11,289 nt of DNA from Euperipatoides rowelli (Eukaryota > Onychophora > Udeonychophora > Euonychophora > Peripatopsidae). Positions within the stretch are counted from its first letter, which is position 1; every line of letters begins with the position of its first letter. The position numbers and the translations under genes are program-made. Location: assembly GCA_003024985.2 (NCBI GenBank), contig PXIH01S0011307.1; one strand, given 5' to 3'. Below, one piece after another: positions 1 to 7,869 of the stretch. The notes beneath the pieces were generated by a model. It was not told the origin of the DNA and did not search any database. It saw nothing but the letters and a program-made list of their open reading frames with translations.

Positions 1-38
1 TCTTTATATAATTAAATTCCTGAAAATAAATAGAACAT

Positions 39-155
39 AAATATGTGTAATCATTTCATTATTACACATATTTGGAAACTTTTATACAGAGGATACTATG
101 AGTCGTAAAAATTACGACATGCGACCACTCATGTTAAAATTTTGAACGCGGTCGC
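39..155. repeat. Cluster of three hairpin-forming inverted repeats
   Basis: Three inverted repeats lie within 120 bases. The first has perfect 13-bp arms at 39-51 and 61-73 around a 9-nt loop (arm core ATATGTGTAAT). The second has perfect 7-bp arms GTCGTAA and TTACGAC at 102-108 and 112-118 around three A residues. The third pairs GCGACC at 121-126 with GGTCGC at 150-155, and its loop holds a near-palindrome, GTTAAAATTTTGAAC. The patch has more CpG than its surroundings. Such clusters are common in remnants of miniature inverted-repeat or foldback elements, but I recognise no family, no target-site duplication and no coding potential. The repeats are read directly; the mobile-element origin is inference. 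Confidence 0.55.
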
Positions 156-160
156 TCAAA

Positions 161-1690
161 GGTTAACAGAAAAGGAAGCTTATTTCAATTAAAAATGCAT
201 AATTTCTGATTTCTCAGTAAATAAACCAATTTTAGTTTAGCCTTCTTAAACAAGCACTGGAAATCAACGATATTGGTACAACAGTGAGTCAATAGGATCA
301 GTTCAATCCTAATTAGCGGGCATATACAATAAAATACATATGAACATATTATTCAAAAACACGATTAGATATGAATTATAGATTTTGCAGAAGAAAGATG
401 CCAGGAAAAGCAAATGGTTATTTAAAATTCATAAAATTGAGAGGGCTCAATATTTTTTTAATGCAATTTGTTTTAAACTGACAGTTTAAGGGTTGCTTTT
501 CATTTTTTTTTTTTCTAAAATTCAATTATGATTCATCCCAAGTTTAAAGAAACTCCAGATTCTCAAGAAAATATTTCAAAGTTTAAAATCCCAAGCAAAA
601 ATGATAAACGTCAAGGCAACACAGACATAGGTGCAGAATTTTATTTTTTCACTTAAATTTCTATTTATTTCTTATTTTTATTGTATTTGAAAATTATTCT
701 CAATAAATTTTAGAATACGCATAGTTTAATATTAACATTTATGTAAAAAAAATATAGGTGGTTACATGATAGAATGGTACTGTAAATAAAGCCGAGTATA
801 GTGTTGATTTATTTTCAAATTCTTAACAGAAACGATATAGTGTATGTTACCACATATGTTTTATGCTTGGAGTTTTTGTGTTTAGTTCTAGTGAATTATT
901 CAATGTTCAAATTATAGTCTATCGTAAAATTATTTTACTTGCATTTCATTGATTTATATTTCTTCCCAATATATTAAAAAAAAATTAGAACATATAAAGC
1001 AAAACTATTAAAAAGACTAATATCTTATGAAGAAACTTGGGCCAAATGAATGAGTACCTATTGCCAAATAAAGAAGTAACTTCCTAAACAATATTATTTT
1101 TGGTATGTCATTGTGACATTTCAAGTAAATCAAAACCTAACATCCAATTTTAAAAATATTTTTGATGGAAGTCAAAATTTAATCATTAGAATATTCAGAA
1201 TAAAGTATTAAATCATATTAACTAATGTTTTTTTCCTGCATATCCCCGTTAAAAAAAAATCGGCACAAATAAAAAAAGGACAGGCATGCAGTAAATTAAT
1301 TTTAAGAAAAAAGTTTACAACTAAAATAAATTTTAAGTTCGTGAATTAAAAAAAAAAACGTTACAATGTATGAAAATGCTCAACAACGATCATGGCTTGT
1401 TAATAGCAGTTTCCGCAAAAATTAAACAATGCTTTCAAGTCAAAATGTCTTTAATAAAACTGTGAAATAGTGTAGTATTTATGTTGGTCTTAAATTGATT
1501 TTTCAACATTATTGGTTTTATTAAATTTGTTTTTAGAGATAATAAACCTTTGAATATACAACATTCAATAATATCTGCATCTTGCTTATAGTGTGATGTT
1601 ACCCTGCAAAATGGATGAATATTTTTACAGATAGCTATATGATATACTGACTTTGTTAATTATTTTTTATATATTAATTAGGAATTGACT
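161..1690. other. Gene-free A+T-rich stretch
   Basis: I see no coding region, RNA gene or recognisable mobile element. The stretch holds many runs of A or T of 7 to 13 bases and isolated small palindromes such as ATGTCA-TTG-TGACAT near 1104-1118. A B-box-like GTTCAATCC near 301-310 has no A box or tRNA fold with it. About 20 bases near 1118-1138 resemble the internal AAGTAAATCAAAACAT segment of the tandem repeat at 1695-2176, which may be a trace of a third copy. It is best taken as intron or intergenic DNA. Confidence 0.6.
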
Positions 1691-1694
1691 TAAA

Positions 1695-1900
1695 GAAAAT
1701 AAGCTACCCAGTGGCTACGAATAAGTTTTAAAAATGTATCTCACGCTTTTTTGGAGTATTGGGAGCTCTTTAGTTTGATATACAGTTAGCCAGAAAACTT
1801 TTTTCCAGTAGGATTTGCTTTCAAGTAGATCAAACATCAATGCACTAGGATGAGTAGTTGAGGAGTAAAAAAACCTTACCAGTATCGACATTTCTATCTT
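1695..1900. repeat. Diverged tandem repeat, copy A
   Basis: This is the first of two diverged direct copies; the second lies at 1915-2176. Blocks shared in the same order are the head AGCTAC-CCA-GTGGCT (1702-1716), a segment reading GGAGTATTGGGAGCT, then GATATACAGTTAGCC, then CAAGTAGATCAAACATCA (about 1822-1839), then TAGGATGAGTAGTTGAGGAG, and a tail AAACCTTACCAG with TTTCTATC after it. The head can fold into a 6-bp hairpin with one G-T wobble. I recognise no repeat family. The minus strand stays open through part of the copy, but substitutions between copies change amino acids freely, so coding is not supported. Confidence 0.7.
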
Positions 1901-1914
1901 GTATTATAACTGGC

Positions 1915-2176
1915 GAAAAAGCCACCGAGTGGCTTCAAATGGGTCTCAGACAGTTTCTGGAGTAATTGGAGCTTAAGTTTATATACAGTTGGCGAGCAAA
2001 CTTTGGAGCTCCTTTTATCCTAAATTTTTAAAAATTCATCCCCAGGGTAGAAAATATTGTAGGGAGTCTAAAATAGCAACAGTCGGGCTTTTAAGTAAAT
2101 CAAACATCACTGTGTTAGGATGAGTGGCTAAGGAGTAGTAAAAAAAACCTTACCAACATGAAGACTTTTCTACTCA
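1915..2176. repeat. Diverged tandem repeat, copy B
   Basis: This is the second copy of the unit at 1695-1900, in direct orientation. It opens with a perfect hairpin, AAGCCAC-CGA-GTGGCTT, at 1919-1935. It then carries counterparts of every block of copy A: GGAGTAATTGGAGCT, TATACAGTTGGCG, AAGTAAATCAAACATCA (about 2092-2109), TAGGATGAGTGGCTAAGGAG and AAACCTTACCAACATG. The offset between copies is about 220 bases in the first half and 270 in the second, so copy B has roughly 50 extra bases near 2018-2075. I see no terminal repeats that would mark a transposon; a segmental duplication of unknown sequence fits best. Confidence 0.7.
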
Positions 2177-2460
2177 TTAAATACTATGACTATTGGAAAT
2201 AAGATATTTGTGGGTGATCTGATGAGACAATTTGTATGTTTAAAAGCTTAACCAATTCTTGTAAAAATAAATAATTTAATTTCAATATTACAGTCTGTAT
2301 AATTATGATTTTCGTATTTCATTTCTAAATAACTAAAGACTGTTGATGAAGAGACATACTGTATATTCAAAGTGTTTCTTACACTTTAAATAAAAATAAA
2401 AATTCCTTCACAGTAAAAAGTCATGAATCTATTTTAGCACAGGAAAGAATATTGAATTAA

Positions 2461-2544
2461 ATACAGTTTTTACTGTATATTTAGGCTAATTCCACATTAA
2501 ATGCGTGATTAGGGATAAATTAAAATGCATGGTTAGGGATAAAA
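2461..2544. repeat. Small hairpin and 24-bp direct repeat
   Basis: ATACAGT-TTTT-ACTGTAT at 2461-2478 is a perfect 7-bp inverted repeat with a 4-nt loop. About 20 bases on, two direct copies of a 24-base unit (TTAAATGCGTGATTAGGGAT, then TTAAAATGCATGGTTAGGGA) lie at about 2498-2519 and 2520-2544. The two copies differ at a few positions. No function can be assigned. Confidence 0.5.
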
Positions 2545-2740
2545 TCAGAATAATGGTAAATACAACACAATAGTGAAAGAAGTCTCCTCCCACCCCCACT
2601 CTCCATTATTTAAAATAAACCAATGTTTTAAATAGATTAAAGTTTTTATTTAACACACTATTTTTTTTTTTTTTTTGGAATATATTGGAAGCATTTTTGT
2701 TTTATTAATGTGCTCACATGGTGAGAATGTCAATCATTTA

Positions 2741-2851
2741 CCACACCTGGCTAACCTTATAAATCACCTGTAGTCATCAAGCAGGATGCTGCGGTCACTG
2801 AGGCGACATTATTTGACAAATGATGTAGATGAGTTTTTTTTTCAATGGAGA
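2741..2851 (+). promoter_or_regulatory. Weak TATA-like patch with a tiny reading frame
   Basis: Within A+T-rich DNA, bases 2741-2816 have a higher GC content. They contain CCTTATAAATCACC, with a TATAAAT at 2758-2764, followed 22 bases later by an ATG (2786) that opens only 21 to 22 codons rich in Arg and Leu before a TAA. A chance TATAAAT is expected often in DNA of this composition, so this is only a possible start region or a decayed exon. No homology is recognised. Confidence 0.12.
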
Positions 2852-2973
2852 TAACAATTTGATATCGGGTAGTTGTTCTGATAAAAAAACTTGGAGTTTA
2901 GTATTGATACCGGCCACCTCAAGCTTTTGACCGGTAATAATAAAAATTCAAGGAAGAGTGTGCCGCTTAAGAT

Positions 2974-3000
2974 GTCACTTCTCAAACTTTGGGGGCCCAT
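2974..3000 (+). mobile_element. Possible hAT-type transposon end (remnant)
   Basis: The segment CACTTCTCAAACTTTGGGGG, followed by CCCAT, resembles the conserved start of many animal hAT-family non-autonomous elements (CAGTGGTTCTCAAACTTTTT followed by GGGCC). I found no matching inverted end nearby and no target-site duplication, so only a fragment could be present. The resemblance is from general knowledge of hAT ends and may be chance. Just upstream, 2909-2937 holds a short palindromic pair, TACCGG and CCGGTA. Confidence 0.25.
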
Positions 3001-3590
3001 AAGTATAGTCTATTATATTCTAAGCAGATGGCTATTATGTAAAGTGTACATTCAAAGAATTATTTAAAAAAAAAAAAAAAACTTGTCCAAGGAATACAAA
3101 GATATTACTAACAATAATAAACAAATCTTTTCATTATTTATAAGAAAGGCAAGAAAATTCTAGGAATGCTAAAACCACTTTACAGTAAACACAAAAATAA
3201 GGATAGCAATATATACAGTACATTAAGATAGAATAAAATTTATATCTTTTATCGTGAAAAACTCATTTTAAAATATTTCAAGTATTACTTAAAGGTAACA
3301 AATTTTTTAAATTATTGATTTTCAAAGATTACTAAAAAAAAATTTCCACTGGAAAAAAAATTTAAAAAGACTTAAAAAGAAGTTATTTAAAAATAAAATT
3401 AAGAATATTCTTATCCTCCTGAGATTACAAAAAAAAAAAAAAAAAATTGGGGGGGGGTGTCCGAGATTGTTTTGCTGAACTGTTTTTTACATCTGTTTTG
3501 GTCATGTTGAATTTGATTAGGATTATTTACAAGTATTTACAGTAAACAATTAGTCATATGATTTCCAGCCTTTAGCAAGCACCATTCGTT
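3001..3590. other. Gene-free A+T-rich stretch with homopolymer runs
   Basis: I see no gene here. Notable content is a run of 16 A at 3066-3081, a run of 18 A at 3429-3446, and straight after it TT and a run of 9 G at 3449-3457. The long A runs could be old retroposon tails, but no recognisable element body lies upstream of either. Assembly or sequencing length error is likely at these runs. Confidence 0.55.
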
Positions 3591-3599
3591 TCTCATCAC

Positions 3600-3740
3600 T
3601 GATGTAACAATATATCTACCCATATAGCCAATGTTGTTTTAAGGGGGAGGAGCTAAAAACAAATATTTGTTTCATTTCGTTCACAATGATACTGCCGGCC
3701 CGCGAGGGTAACCTACTCCCGGTATTACGGGCTATACAGT
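3600..3740 (+). promoter_or_regulatory. CpG-richer patch with CCAAT and G-rich boxes
   Basis: A CCAAT pentamer lies at 3628-3632 and GGGGGAGGAG at 3643-3652. They are followed by a short run of high GC and CpG content at 3692-3731 (CCGGCCCGCGAGGG, then ACTCCCGGTATTACGGGC). In an A+T-rich animal genome such a patch could be a promoter with the start of a transcript, which would read into the ATG frame at 3686. It could equally be the end of a mobile element. Spacing of the boxes is reasonable for a promoter, but no TATA box or initiator is convincing. Confidence 0.25.
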
Positions 3741-3874
3741 ATACCAACAATGTTAGGGATAACTGTCTCGCACCCAGTCACACAGAGCCTGTACACTACA
3801 GGACATCACATGACAATATAACACAACAAATCACTGGACATTTAATGAACATTAAGGCAACATATATAACCTAA
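3686..3874 (+). CDS. Small hypothetical open reading frame, 62 codons
   Basis: An ATG at 3686 opens 62 codons ending at a TAA. The predicted peptide begins MILPAREGNLLPVLRAIQ, is hydrophilic towards the end and has no signal peptide, membrane segment or motif I recognise. The first 40 bases are the most GC-rich of the region. A frame of this length is expected by chance in DNA of this size, so the main support is its position just after the CpG-rich patch with CCAAT and G-rich boxes. It could be a first exon, part of an unrecognised repeat, or nothing. The opposite strand is not open over the same stretch. Confidence 0.15.
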   Translation: MILPAREGNLLPVLRAIQYTNNVRDNCLAPSHTEPVHYRTSHDNITQQITGHLMNIKATYIT

Positions 3875-4081
3875 ACATGAACTACCGGTAATTTGATTCC
3901 TTTTTCTTGTTTGTTTGATCCTTGGATCATCTCTCTCTTGGGATTTCTTCACTGTCTGTTCCTTTCCTTTTGAATTACCGAAGGCTTTCCAATCCTGTGT
4001 TTTGTCCTGATTTTGTCCTTGAATTACAACTTTTATCTTACATTTAGTAATTTTGTTTGTCTTTCTTGTTAGGGTTTTTCT
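3845..4081 (-). CDS. Possible exon: polar Lys/Gln-rich open frame
   Basis: On the minus strand 79 codons are open between stops (TAG at 4082-4084, TAA at 3842-3844), with no ATG at the start, so only an internal exon would fit. The middle of the translation is strongly hydrophilic and rich in Lys, Gln, Asp and Arg (for example QDWKAFGNSKGKEQTVKKSQ, then ERDDPRIKQTRKR). This is unlike the Phe/Leu/Ile/Asn-rich translations that random DNA of this composition gives. Candidate acceptors are AG at 4018-4019 and two further AGs soon after; a TTACTAAAT branch-like motif lies about 30 bases upstream, but the pyrimidine tract is poor. A candidate donor, CCG|GTAGTT, puts the exon end at 3886. No family is recognised. 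The plus strand here is simply pyrimidine-rich, which could produce the same peptide bias by chance. Confidence 0.25.
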
Positions 4082-4391
4082 CTATGGCTCATTGGCTCCC
4101 TCTAAATCCTCTCTTTCTCTTTTAAAAAAAAATAATTTTTTAATTTATTTTTTTTCTAGTGGATTTTTTTTTTTAGTAAAAATCTTTGAAAATCAGTAAT
4201 AAAAAAAATTGTTACATTTGATGTTTAAACTTGTAGATAGCATCAAATCTGTTGATTTTTTTATATTAAACTCTATACATCAAAAGCAAAGGTGTCCACA
4301 GAAACCAATTCAGGGGAGGGGGAAGTGCAAAATAATTTACAGGACATAACATTTTATTCTGATAACCTTTATTTTATTTTTTTAGTTGTGT

Positions 4392-4612
4392 GAATGTTTT
4401 GATAATTTTGTTTTTCCTTTTTTTTTTGGTTGAACAAATATTTTGATAATTTTTTTTTAGTTGTGTGAATGCTTTGATAACATTTTTTTTTGTTGATGTT
4501 TTTGATTGGGCAAACGTTTTGATAAGCTTTTTTTTTTTTGGTTGTACAAATGTTTTGATAATGTTTGGATCGTACAAACGTTTTGATAATATTTTTTCTT
4601 TGTTGTTCCAAA
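4392..4612. repeat. Degenerate T-rich minisatellite, six copies
   Basis: The core GTTGTGTGAATGTTTTGATA (with CAAACG, CAAATG and similar variants) recurs six times, its GATAA falling at about 4401, 4444, 4476, 4521, 4557 and 4585. The copies are separated by T runs of different length, so the period wanders between 28 and 45 bases. The minus strand translates as a Lys-rich repetitive peptide in two frames, which is a by-product of the repeat and not a gene. The core is kept better than the T-run spacers. Confidence 0.8.
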
Positions 4613-5250
4613 GTTTTTCCATAAAAGCTCAGCTCAAGTCATGATTGTTTTTTTTTGTGAAACAATTATTTGTAATTATTTTCACATATACAAACAACAT
4701 TTTTTTAGATAAGCTGTCCTGTTTTCCAAGACGGTGAAGGGGCAACTGTCCATTCTTTCTCCACCCTCAACCCCTCCAGATGCAATTAAAAATCAATGTA
4801 GGGTTATTCAGCATCAAATTTGGAATGGGGAAAAACTCTTGGTAAAGAAAGAGTGATTTCACTAAAATAATTTCAAGAAATCACCAATTTGATGAGAAAA
4901 ATTAAAAAGAAAATCAATTAAATTACCAATTGATACATTTTTAAACTGACAATATTTGATTAACAAAATAAATCATACAAAAGTAGACAAAATTAGAAAT
5001 TTCTTTAGTTGTTGGCCAGCTGGAAAGATCAAAGTGAAGCTGTCGCTTATTTTTATACTATTTTGAACAGAATACTTTTTTTCCTTCTTATTTAGCACTA
5101 TATTTATTCATGGGAAACTTCTTTGTAAAAGGATCCTAAAGAAAAATATAAATAAATTAATTTTGAAAGTAACTTAGACTAAAAATAATGGATGTTTGTA
5201 CTTATGAATAAAAGTTACACTATTGAGTATGCAATTTTTTTATAGGATGT
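4613..5250. other. Gene-free A+T-rich stretch
   Basis: No gene or RNA is seen. A GC-richer patch at 4717-4785 reads CAAGACGGTGAAGGGGCAAC and then CTCCACCCTCAACCCCTCC. Its minus strand is open for about 35 codons without recognisable similarity. The rest is A+T-rich with scattered T and A runs. Confidence 0.5.
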
Positions 5251-5257
5251 CACTGAA

Positions 5258-5290
5258 AAAAGTAATAAGTTAATTTAACTCATTACTTTT
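5258..5290. repeat. Near-perfect 33-bp palindrome
   Basis: AAAAGTAATAAGTTAA at 5258-5273 and TTAACTCATTACTTTT at 5275-5290 are reverse complements at 15 of 16 positions, with a single T between them. It would form a near loop-free cruciform or, if transcribed, a hairpin. Possible origins are the fused ends of a miniature inverted-repeat element, a dimeric homeodomain-type binding site (TAAT cores), or chance. Confidence 0.7.
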
Positions 5291-6585
5291 ACTTCCCACA
5301 TTGCAGGGATTCAAAAGGTATTGTCTATAAGGCTATGGAGAGTCCATTTGACATTGTTTCAAATCTTAAACATTAAAATTACTTAGTGATTGATTTAAGT
5401 AATTCAAATGAAGTTTGATTCTAAATTGATTCCCAATTATTTCCCTTGATCAATTTAAAGTTCAATGACCCCTCTTTCATTAGATGTATTATAATAATGG
5501 TTCCATGTATTCTAAAGTAATCAGATTTAGATTTACAGTACTAGTATATGATTATGATCAGGGTATTTTAATAGTTAATAGTGATTCATGAGCTCTTTAA
5601 AGAAAAAAACAATACTTTATTCCCTCTTGATAAAAAAAAAAAACTACACAGAATGAGAATTATGATTAAGTTTTTAAAGGTAGCTATTATGATGAGTTAT
5701 AATATTGTAAACAAGTACATAGAAGCTTAAAATAGGCAATGGACAATTTAAATTGTAGCACCAAAAGATACTCATTTGACTTTAAAATGCAAGAAATTTG
5801 GCATAACAATTCCAAAATATCAAAGCATCATTGTAATGATAATTGCATTTTCAGTTGCTGAAATCAGCATAATTTTCTTTCCTTTTAAAATTTTATACTG
5901 CCCAAATTATTTCTGATCATTTTTGACATAGAAGACAGTCCCATTTTTTGGTTGATTATAAGCACTTTTATTATCAGCTATTATACATGTCACAACATTC
6001 ACAAAAGTTGTCGGCACATGAATTAAACAGATGTTGCAAATCATTCAAAGAATTTTAAAAATCATGATTCATGTGTGGTAACTGACATAAATCCAGTGAT
6101 ATTATGTCCGTTATAAGGCGTGAATCTCTTAGCTTTGTTATGTTCAGAGGTAGAAGAATATTTACACACAATTTTTGTCACCATTTCACTTATTTCCTTA
6201 CCTATGGGAAATTATAAAATCTTATTGACCTTGAGTTAAGCCATTGGAAATTTTAAATGTTAGTCGTAAACCCATCTCATTAACCATATCAGTCAAACTA
6301 CTACTTCAGAGAAATGATTATACCAAAGATGTTAAAAATTCTTTTACTAATAAATTTTGAATATTCTTCAGGGTTCATCATATTTAAATGTACATTTAGG
6401 TAATTCATAATATGCCCAGCTGGTACAAAAATAAAAAGCATGCACTTGGCCTAGCTATATAACTGGAGCTGTCAGTCTACTGTATGCTCAGCTCTACTAA
6501 ACCAGATTATTAATTTAAGTTGATAAAAACTGTATATTACAACCAAAGCCGAACAGTGCAAACAAAATTTTGAACTTTGTTCAAG
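5291..6585. other. Gene-free A+T-rich stretch, probable intron
   Basis: No gene, RNA gene or mobile element is recognised. It contains small palindromes (ATCATT-GT-AATGAT near 5826) and one open stretch of about 41 codons at 6118-6240 on the plus strand (GVNLLALLCSEVEEYLHTI, then FVTISLISLPMG) with no ATG at its start and no clear splice sites. If the exon at 6586-6759 is real, this is probably the intron before it. Confidence 0.45.
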
Positions 6586-6759
6586 GACTTATCCAATACT
6601 GAGAGAAGGTTTTCAGGCATTGACAGTAGTTTTTATGATGATGATGAATTATCCGTTCAGTCGTGTCCAACCCTCGGTGACTTCATGGGACAGCTTCCTC
6701 CACACCTTTCTATCGCTGACTGTTTTTATACTGGTGGGCAAAACTTACCAGGATATAAG
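6586..6759 (+). CDS. Probable internal exon of an unidentified protein gene
   Basis: This is the most coding-like block that is not a repeat. With an acceptor after AG at 6584-6585 (upstream TTTTGAACTTTGTTCAAG is T-rich) and the donor AAG|GTGTAC at 6759/6760, it is 174 bases, exactly 58 codons in phase 0 at both ends. The peptide starts DLSNTERRFSGIDSSFYDDD, passes through ELSVQSCPTLGDFMGQLPPH and ends LSIADCFYTGGQNLPGYK. It has an acidic Ser-rich start, a Pro/Gly-rich centre and no membrane segment, and its GC content is above that of its flanks. A second possible acceptor is TTTTCAG at 6610-6616. The frame runs on past the donor for 28 codons, but those look non-coding (AATTGCCACATT-type DNA). 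There is no ATG at the start. I do not recognise the family; a cytoplasmic adaptor or signalling protein is only a guess from composition. No neighbouring exon is identified in this window. Confidence 0.45.
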
Positions 6760-6994
6760 GTGTACTGGCAGAATACATTATGTAATGTTCCAGTGCTAAT
6801 CAAAAAAAATAAATTGCTAAGTTTGCACAATGCCACATTATAATTAAATTAGGAATAATAATCTTTTAAAATTTATTATATTTCTAAAGTTCTATTGAGA
6901 AAGTGGTAATCTGTGGGAATTCTGTAAATTGCTAATTGATCATTTAATTAAAAAACAAGTCAAAGGAATTTGGTTAGCAACTGAAGAGTTTTCA

Positions 6995-7040
6995 AACTGA
7001 TGGCAAAAATATGCCCATCAGTTGATAATAACTGATGGCA
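6995..7040. repeat. Inverted plus direct repeat of an 11-base motif
   Basis: The motif AACTGATGGCA occurs at 6995-7005, inverted as TGCCCATCAGTT at 7012-7023 (one base longer), and again direct at 7030-7040. The first pair can form an 11-bp stem with one bulge and a 6-nt loop. A weaker match, TGTCAGTTGTCCTG, follows near 7060. Function is unknown. Confidence 0.6.
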
Positions 7041-7110
7041 TTTAATATATTTTGCTTGTCAGTTGTCCTGTTGCCACTAATAGAAAAAGTTGATAGGAAC
7101 GCCACATGTA

Positions 7111-7139
7111 TTACAGTAATATTGCAGAATGTACTGTAA
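7111..7139. repeat. 8-bp inverted repeat TTACAGTA/TACTGTAA
   Basis: TTACAGTA at 7111-7118 and TACTGTAA at 7132-7139 are perfect inverted copies with a 13-nt spacer. The core TACTGT/ACAGTA occurs about 14 times in the window, roughly twice what base composition predicts by my rough count, so this pair may just reflect that local word. Confidence 0.45.
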
Positions 7140-7194
7140 ATAGTGCTAACAAAGTAGGTTGTAATAAATCATTAAACATTATTTTAATTTTAAA

Positions 7195-7277
7195 TTTTTT
7201 TTTAAAAAAAAAAAAAAAAGATTGGAATATTAAAAAATAATAAATTATGCGTCGAATATTTTTTTATTATTTTTTAA
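7195..7277. repeat. T9-A16 tract followed by a perfect 15-bp inverted repeat
   Basis: Nine T at 7195-7203 run straight into 16 A at 7204-7219, which is itself palindromic. Ten bases later, TTAAAAAATAATAAA at 7230-7244 and its exact reverse complement TTTATTATTTTTTAA at 7263-7277 flank an 18-nt loop that contains the only CpG-bearing words nearby (ATGCGTCGAAT). It would extrude readily as a cruciform. Low complexity makes chance more likely than for a mixed-sequence palindrome, but a perfect 15/15 match is notable. Confidence 0.65.
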
Positions 7278-7869
7278 CGTTTAAAAGTGTTCTTTAAAAT
7301 TAGTTTGGTAAGGAATACATGTCAAGTAATGCACTTGACAAAATTTGAGTCCATTAGTGTAAATACAATGTAATGGCACCCATTGGATGCTCATGTAGTT
7401 TTATATTATTATGTTAGTTATTAATGCTAATATTCATTGTTTATTTATTTATAAATAACTAGTATTTAGTTCACAATCAAATTGTTAATGTAAATTATTT
7501 TACCATTAGTCATGAATTATTAATCTTTTGGAGTTTAACTTGATCTACTGTACATCTAAGTTTATTGAAAATTTTAACGTTATGGATTCTACTCGACTAG
7601 CTTACATTATATGCATGGAAAATATTCCTCTCATTATCTAAGGACTGAAATTCTTAAGCAGAAAATGTTCATTTGTAATCTGATATTTACCAAAGTATTT
7701 ATTCGTTGTGGTATTTACAAACATTTCAATTTTAAAAGAGGACAACGTGGTGAATATCCAAAATTTCAATCACTGACCCTATAAACTTAACGGTAAAATA
7801 AAAATAGCAACATGTATGTTTCCATTAATGTAAACGATCTAATAGTCAGATTAAATTAAAATTACTCAC
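7278..7869. other. Gene-free A+T-rich stretch before the LINE
   Basis: No gene is recognised. The stretch may contain the untranslated or first-ORF part of the LINE that becomes recognisable at 7870, but I cannot read any ORF1 motif, zinc knuckle or coiled coil in any frame. The true 5' end of the element is therefore not placed. The 5' truncation common in LINEs could put it close to 7870. Confidence 0.4.

Noticed and set aside
280-325. Possible tRNA T-arm (AGGAT, 7-nt loop CAGTTCA, ATCCT)
   Set aside because: The loop does not place TTC and the following purine as in a real T-loop, and no A box, anticodon arm or acceptor stem can be built around it.
2498-2544. TTAGGG words suggesting telomere-type repeats
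   Set aside because: Each TTAGGG occurs singly within a 24-bp direct repeat of other sequence; there is no tandem hexamer array.
2842-3000. Minus-strand ATG frame of 52 codons with a hydrophobic stretch (TLFLEFLLLPV)
   Set aside because: Length is well within chance for this base composition, there is no recognisable family, and it overlaps a possible hAT-type end.
3747-3830. TGTTAGGG...AACACAACA read as a possible LTR
   Set aside because: The TG...CA ends are trivial, and no primer binding site, polypurine tract, second copy or coding sequence is present.
4369-4622. Two overlapping minus-strand frames of about 80 codons rich in Lys
   Set aside because: Both are translations of the T-rich tandem repeat; being open in two frames at once is expected from the repeat.
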